Shown: piece after piece, positions 1-5,066 of the stretch
How positions within the stretch are numbered: the stretch's first letter is position 1
Layout: each line of letters starts with the position of its first letter
From: Nitrospirota bacterium
GTDB taxonomy: Bacteria; Nitrospirota; Nitrospiria; Nitrospirales; Nitrospiraceae
Reading direction: 5' to 3'
Assembly: GCA_004296865.1 (NCBI GenBank)
Contig: SCVQ01000602.1
Coordinates: 1 to 5,066 of the forward strand
DNA: 5,066 nucleotides
Program-made: the position numbers and the translations under genes
The notes under the pieces: generated by a model
What the model was told of the DNA's origin: nothing
Seen by the model: only the letters and a program-made list of their open reading frames with translations
The model's database searches: none

Positions 1-226
1 CCTGTAGCATGACGTCCTTCTCGGATTTCCTGGCGTCATAGAGGAGTGCATCGGTGTCGACCTGCTTCTCAAAGGCTTCCAGTCCCATCTCCAAGAATGT
101 CTCAGCCAGTTCGCTTCTGGACCGTCTTGTGGCCTTCGAGAGATCGTCAACTTTTTTTAAAATATCGGGAGAGAGGGCAAACGAGGTCGATCGCTTCTTC
201 ATCTTGGGCTTCAACAGTGTCGCCAT
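1..226 (-). CDS. Ribbon-helix-helix (CopG/Arc-type) DNA-binding protein, probable antitoxin or autorepressor, 3' end outside window
   Basis: The first 75 residues are visible; the gene continues past position 1. The N-terminus is short and basic (K6, K8, K10, K11, R12). It is followed by an alternating strand-like stretch RSTSFALS (12-19), a helix at about 20-33 (PDILKKVDDLSKAT), a basic turn, and the RSRSELAETFLEMGLEAF segment (35-52). This matches the ribbon-helix-helix fold, in which paired N-terminal strands enter the DNA major groove and the S-R-S-E-L motif caps the second helix. The ATG at 226 is chosen because GAGGA (231-235 on the plus strand, complement) lies 4-5 bases upstream; the ATG at 202 (M9) would cut the basic arm and has a weaker site. 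The gene has its own promoter and an overlapping inverted repeat, so autoregulation is likely. Such proteins are often toxin-antitoxin antitoxins with the partner downstream, but no partner is visible. Fold assignment is fairly secure; the biological role is inference. Confidence 0.8.
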   Translation of the reverse strand, partial: MATLLKPKMKKRSTSFALSPDILKKVDDLSKATRRSRSELAETFLEMGLEAFEKQVDTDALLYDARKSEKDVMLQ

Positions 227-235
227 GGAATCCTC

Positions 236-269
236 ACATTGTTAAGATCCTGGCAACAATGTTATTAAC
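236..269. promoter_or_regulatory. Probable operator: perfect 8-bp inverted repeat plus a second short palindrome
   Basis: ACATTGTT (236-243) and AACAATGT (255-262) are perfect reverse complements separated by 11 bases. A second palindrome, GTTA-T-TAAC (261-269), abuts and overlaps it. Together they cover the -10 hexamer (259-264) and the expected transcription start, so a bound protein would block RNA polymerase. Ribbon-helix-helix proteins commonly bind inverted repeats over their own promoters, so the adjacent gene product is the natural candidate. The spacing, about two helical turns between arm centres, suits two dimers binding one face of DNA, but this is inference. Confidence 0.55.
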
Positions 270-287
270 TTCTTATCTGGCTGTCAA
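259..287 (-). promoter_or_regulatory. Sigma-70-type promoter of the ribbon-helix-helix gene
   Basis: Reading the minus strand, a perfect -35 hexamer TTGACA (287-282) is followed after exactly 17 bases by TAACAT (264-259), which matches the -10 consensus at four of six positions including the key first T, second A and final T. Transcription would start near position 252, giving a leader of about 26 bases that contains the GAGGA ribosome binding site before the ATG at 226. The promoter lies downstream of gcvP on the same strand, so the small gene need not depend on read-through. Confidence 0.7.
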
Positions 288-360
288 GTCGGTTGATGTC
301 TTGGAGCAGGAGAGGGCGGGTGATAGTTCCGACAGTCCTGGAAAGTGGCCGGTATTCTTT

Positions 361-3270
<2,910 letters not shown>

Positions 3271-3279
3271 GGGTATCCT
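3271..3279 (-). promoter_or_regulatory. Ribosome binding site of gcvP
   Basis: AGGA on the minus strand (3279-3276) lies 5 bases before the ATG at 3270 and 8 bases before the ATG at 3267. It decides the gcvP start against the upstream in-frame ATG at 3450 and the downstream ATG at 3255, which has no comparable site in front of it. Confidence 0.6.
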
Positions 3280-3494
3280 GGTTAGAACTCTGTGACGCTC
3301 AGCGCTACGCACCCATATAACATATTCCGAGGAAGCGAGTGAAGCCGGCGTGCCTGGACCCGGCACCTTGCGTTCTTCACGTCGCTTGGGCATCATGTAC
3401 GCATGTGGCGACGGCCTGTCATGTCCGCTGGACTCCCGCACACGCAGCACGAAGCGGAGGCGCTTGCCGCCGTTTCCGCCGCATGTCCTGCCGC
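3271..3494. promoter_or_regulatory. Divergent gcvP-sdhA intergenic region with a shared AT-rich promoter candidate
   Basis: These 224 bases lie between two outward-facing genes and must carry promoters for both. The only AT-rich island is at about 3315-3327. On the plus strand it gives TATAAC (3316-3321), five of six matches to a -10, with GTGACG (3292-3297) 18 bases upstream as a four-of-six -35; this could drive sdhA with a leader of about 165 bases. On the minus strand the same island gives TATGTT/TTATAT, with TTCACT 17 bases before TTATAT, a weaker candidate for gcvP. No glycine riboswitch is recognised in the short gcvP leader. The rest (about 3330-3494) is GC-rich, with no RNA gene or convincing small gene seen. 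Confidence 0.35.
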
Positions 3495-5066
3495 ATGAAA
3501 ATCCACGACGTGCTCATTGTCGGCGCCGGCCTGGCCGGCATGAGGGCGGCCCTCTCGGCCCTTGCCTGCCGGCCTCACCTGGATGTCGCGATTCTCTCGA
3601 AGGTCCATCCGGTCCGCAGCCATTCGGTGGCCGCGCAGGGCGGCATCAACGCGGCTATCGGCGAGCACGACGCCTGGGAATCGCACGCCTTCGACACGGC
3701 CAAAGGCGGCCTGTATCTGGGCGATCAGGACGCGATCGAGGCGATGTGCCGGGAGGCGCCGAGCGACATCCTGGACCTGGAACGGATGGGCGTGATCTTC
3801 AGCCGCGATGAGCAGGGCCGGATCGCACAGCGACCGTTCGGCGGCGCCGGATTCCCCCGCACCTGCTACGCGGCCGACCGCACCGGCCATGCGATCCTCC
3901 ACGCGATGTACGAGCAGCTCCTCAAGCACCAAGTCTTCGTCTACGAGGAATGGTACGTGTCCTCCCTGGTCGTGGAGGAGGGCGTCTGCCGCGGGGTCAT
4001 CGCCTGGGACCTGATCCACGGCGGGTTCCACGCGATCGGCGCGAAGGCGGTCATTGTCGCGGCCGGCGGGAGCGGCCGTGTGTTTCTGACGAGCACCAAC
4101 GCGGTGATCAACACCGGTGACGGCATGGCGCTGGCCTACCGGGCCGGCGCCCCGTTGATGGACATGGAGTTTGTCCAGTTCCATCCGACGACCCTCAAGG
4201 ACACCGGTATCCTGATCACGGAAGGCGCGCGGGGCGAGGGCGGGTACTTGCTCAACACGCTCGGAGAACGGTTCATGAAGAACTATGCCCCGGAGCAGAT
4301 GGAATTGGCGACCCGTTCCACCGTGTCGCTGGCGATCGGCCGGGAAATATTGGAAGGCCGCGGGGTGGACGGCTGTGTGTTGCTGGACCTGCGGCACCTG
4401 GGGCGCGCCAGGATCGAAGAACGCCTGCCCCAGATTCGGCAACTGGCGATCGAGTTCGCGGGGGTGGACCCGGTCGAGTCCCCGATCCCGGTGCGGCCCG
4501 GCGCGCATTATCAGATGGGCGGGGTGCGGACCGACCAGTGGGGCGCAACCGAAATGCCCGGCCTCTATGCGGCGGGGGAATGCGCCTGCGTGAGCGTCCA
4601 CGGCGCGAACCGCCTGGGCGGCAATTCGTTGCTCGAGACGATCGTGTTCGGCCGGCGCGCGGGCCAGCGCGCCGCCGAGGCCGTGGAGAACCAGCCTCCG
4701 CGCGCCCTCTCGCCGGAGACGTTGCGGAAGGAAGAGGCGAGGGTCGCGCGGCTGTTTGCGAACGAGGGACCGGAGCGGGCGTGGCAGGTCCGTGATGAAC
4801 TGGGGAAGGTCATGAGTTTGAATCTGGGGATCTTCCGGACCAAGCCGTCCATGTCGGATGCGGTCGGGCGAGTCCGCGAGTTGAAAGAGCGGGCGGCGTT
4901 CGTTCTGCTCCAGGACCGGGGAAAGATCTTTAACACGGATTTGATCCAGGCCCTGGAACTGCAGTCGCTCCTGGAGGTCGCGGAGACCATCGCGGTCGGG
5001 GCTCTGGCCAGAGAAGAGAGTCGGGGCGCCCACTACCGAGCCGATTTTCCCACACGCGACGACGTC
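3495..5066 (+). CDS. sdhA: Succinate dehydrogenase/fumarate reductase flavoprotein subunit, 3' end outside window
   Basis: The first 524 residues are visible with no stop before the edge; family members run about 560-640, so the tail is missing just after the conserved FPTRDD segment. The protein carries covalently bound FAD and interconverts succinate and fumarate, passing electrons to an iron-sulfur subunit of complex II. Visible marks: dinucleotide-binding GAGLAG (10-15); SHSVAAQGG with H43 as expected 8-alpha flavinylation site; QFHPT with H230; [10 protein letters not shown] with T242 and E243; R274, the expected catalytic proton-shuttle arginine; HYQMGG with H338; and [13 protein letters not shown] with R373. 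These align with E. coli SdhA H45, H242, T254, E255, R286, H354 and R399 (from memory). R274 is followed by Ser, not the usual Asp. The ATG at 3495 fits the family N-terminus but has no clear Shine-Dalgarno; ATG 3483 and GTG 3405 are in frame. The gene leads its transcript, so sdhB and the anchor genes should follow. Sdh versus Frd direction cannot be told from sequence. Confidence 0.95.
   Translation, partial: MKIHDVLIVGAGLAGMRAALSALACRPHLDVAILSKVHPVRSHSVAAQGGINAAIGEHDAWESHAFDTAKGGLYLGDQDAIEAMCREAPSDILDLERMGVIFSRDEQGRIAQRPFGGAGFPRTCYAADRTGHAILHAMYEQLLKHQVFVYEEWYVSSLVVEEGVCRGVIAWDLIHGGFHAIGAKAVIVAAGGSGRVFLTSTNAVINTGDGMALAYRAGAPLMDMEFVQFHPTTLKDTGILITEGARGEGGYLLNTLGERFMKNYAPEQMELATRSTVSLAIGREILEGRGVDGCVLLDLRHLGRARIEERLPQIRQLAIEFAGVDPVESPIPVRPGAHYQMGGVRTDQWGATEMPGLYAAGECACVSVHGANRLGGNSLLETIVFGRRAGQRAAEAVENQPPRALSPETLRKEEARVARLFANEGPERAWQVRDELGKVMSLNLGIFRTKPSMSDAVGRVRELKERAAFVLLQDRGKIFNTDLIQALELQSLLEVAETIAVGALAREESRGAHYRADFPTRDDV

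Larger units (their letters stand above)
227..360. other. Intergenic region between gcvP and the ribbon-helix-helix gene
   Basis: These 134 bases separate two genes on the same (minus) strand. Apart from the promoter and operator, nothing else is recognised. No convincing GC-rich hairpin followed by a T-run appears just after the gcvP stop, so no intrinsic terminator for gcvP can be called here; read-through into the small gene or factor-dependent termination are both possible. Confidence 0.6.

Noticed and set aside
137..156. Run of seven A residues on the minus strand in the regulator gene as a programmed frameshift site
   Set aside because: The zero frame continues through the ribbon-helix-helix core without any break, and a shift would destroy the second helix, so there is no support for recoding.
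3345..3369. Possible hairpin GTGCC...GGCAC in the divergent region
   Set aside because: The stem is only 5 bp with a 7-base loop and no T-run. Such stems are expected by chance in GC-rich DNA.
3271..3450. A 60-residue N-terminal extension of GcvP starting at ATG 3450
   Set aside because: The family motif [11 protein letters not shown] already lies 15 residues after the 3270 start, which has a ribosome binding site. The extension would run through the divergent promoter region and nearly all of the space up to sdhA.
3393..5033. A 546-codon open frame antisense to sdhA
   Set aside because: Its codons are in exact register with sdhA codons, so it stays open simply because sdhA avoids TTA, CTA and TCA, which are rare in GC-rich genes. 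The translation is Arg/Pro/His/Ala-rich, with no recognisable domain, while the opposite strand is an unmistakable flavoprotein.

Overview
This 5,066-base window comes from a GC-rich bacterial chromosome. It holds one complete gene, two genes cut by the window edges, and two intergenic regions with regulatory content. No rRNA, tRNA, CRISPR array, insertion sequence or riboswitch was recognised. The metabolic genes are about 65% GC by hand count on sample lines, while positions 1-300 are about 49% GC. The SdhA sequence resembles the non-enterobacterial branch of succinate dehydrogenase/fumarate reductase flavoproteins, and GcvP is the fused single-chain type. The host could be a Nitrospirota, Methylomirabilota or deltaproteobacterial-type organism, but this is only an impression and not a placement.

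Layout from left to right. Positions 1-226 (minus strand) hold the first 75 codons of a small ribbon-helix-helix DNA-binding protein that runs off the left edge. Positions 227-360 are intergenic and carry a good sigma-70-type promoter for that gene, with a perfect inverted repeat overlapping its -10 element, which looks like an operator. Positions 361-3270 (minus strand) encode full-length glycine dehydrogenase (decarboxylating), the P-protein of the glycine cleavage system, 969 residues. Positions 3271-3494 are a divergent intergenic region with one AT-rich island that may serve as the -10 for one or both neighbours. Positions 3495-5066 (plus strand) encode the first 524 residues of the succinate dehydrogenase/fumarate reductase flavoprotein subunit, which runs off the right edge.

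How they fit together: gcvP (glycine to CO2 and a lipoyl-bound aminomethyl group) and sdhA (succinate/fumarate interconversion) are divergently transcribed housekeeping genes with no direct pathway link. Neither has its usual partners (gcvT, gcvH; sdhB and membrane anchor) inside the window. The ribbon-helix-helix gene looks like a separate, lower-GC unit with its own promoter, possibly the antitoxin/repressor half of a two-gene module continuing beyond position 1. Most of the window is ordinary core metabolism; the left 300 bases are the part most worth extending.
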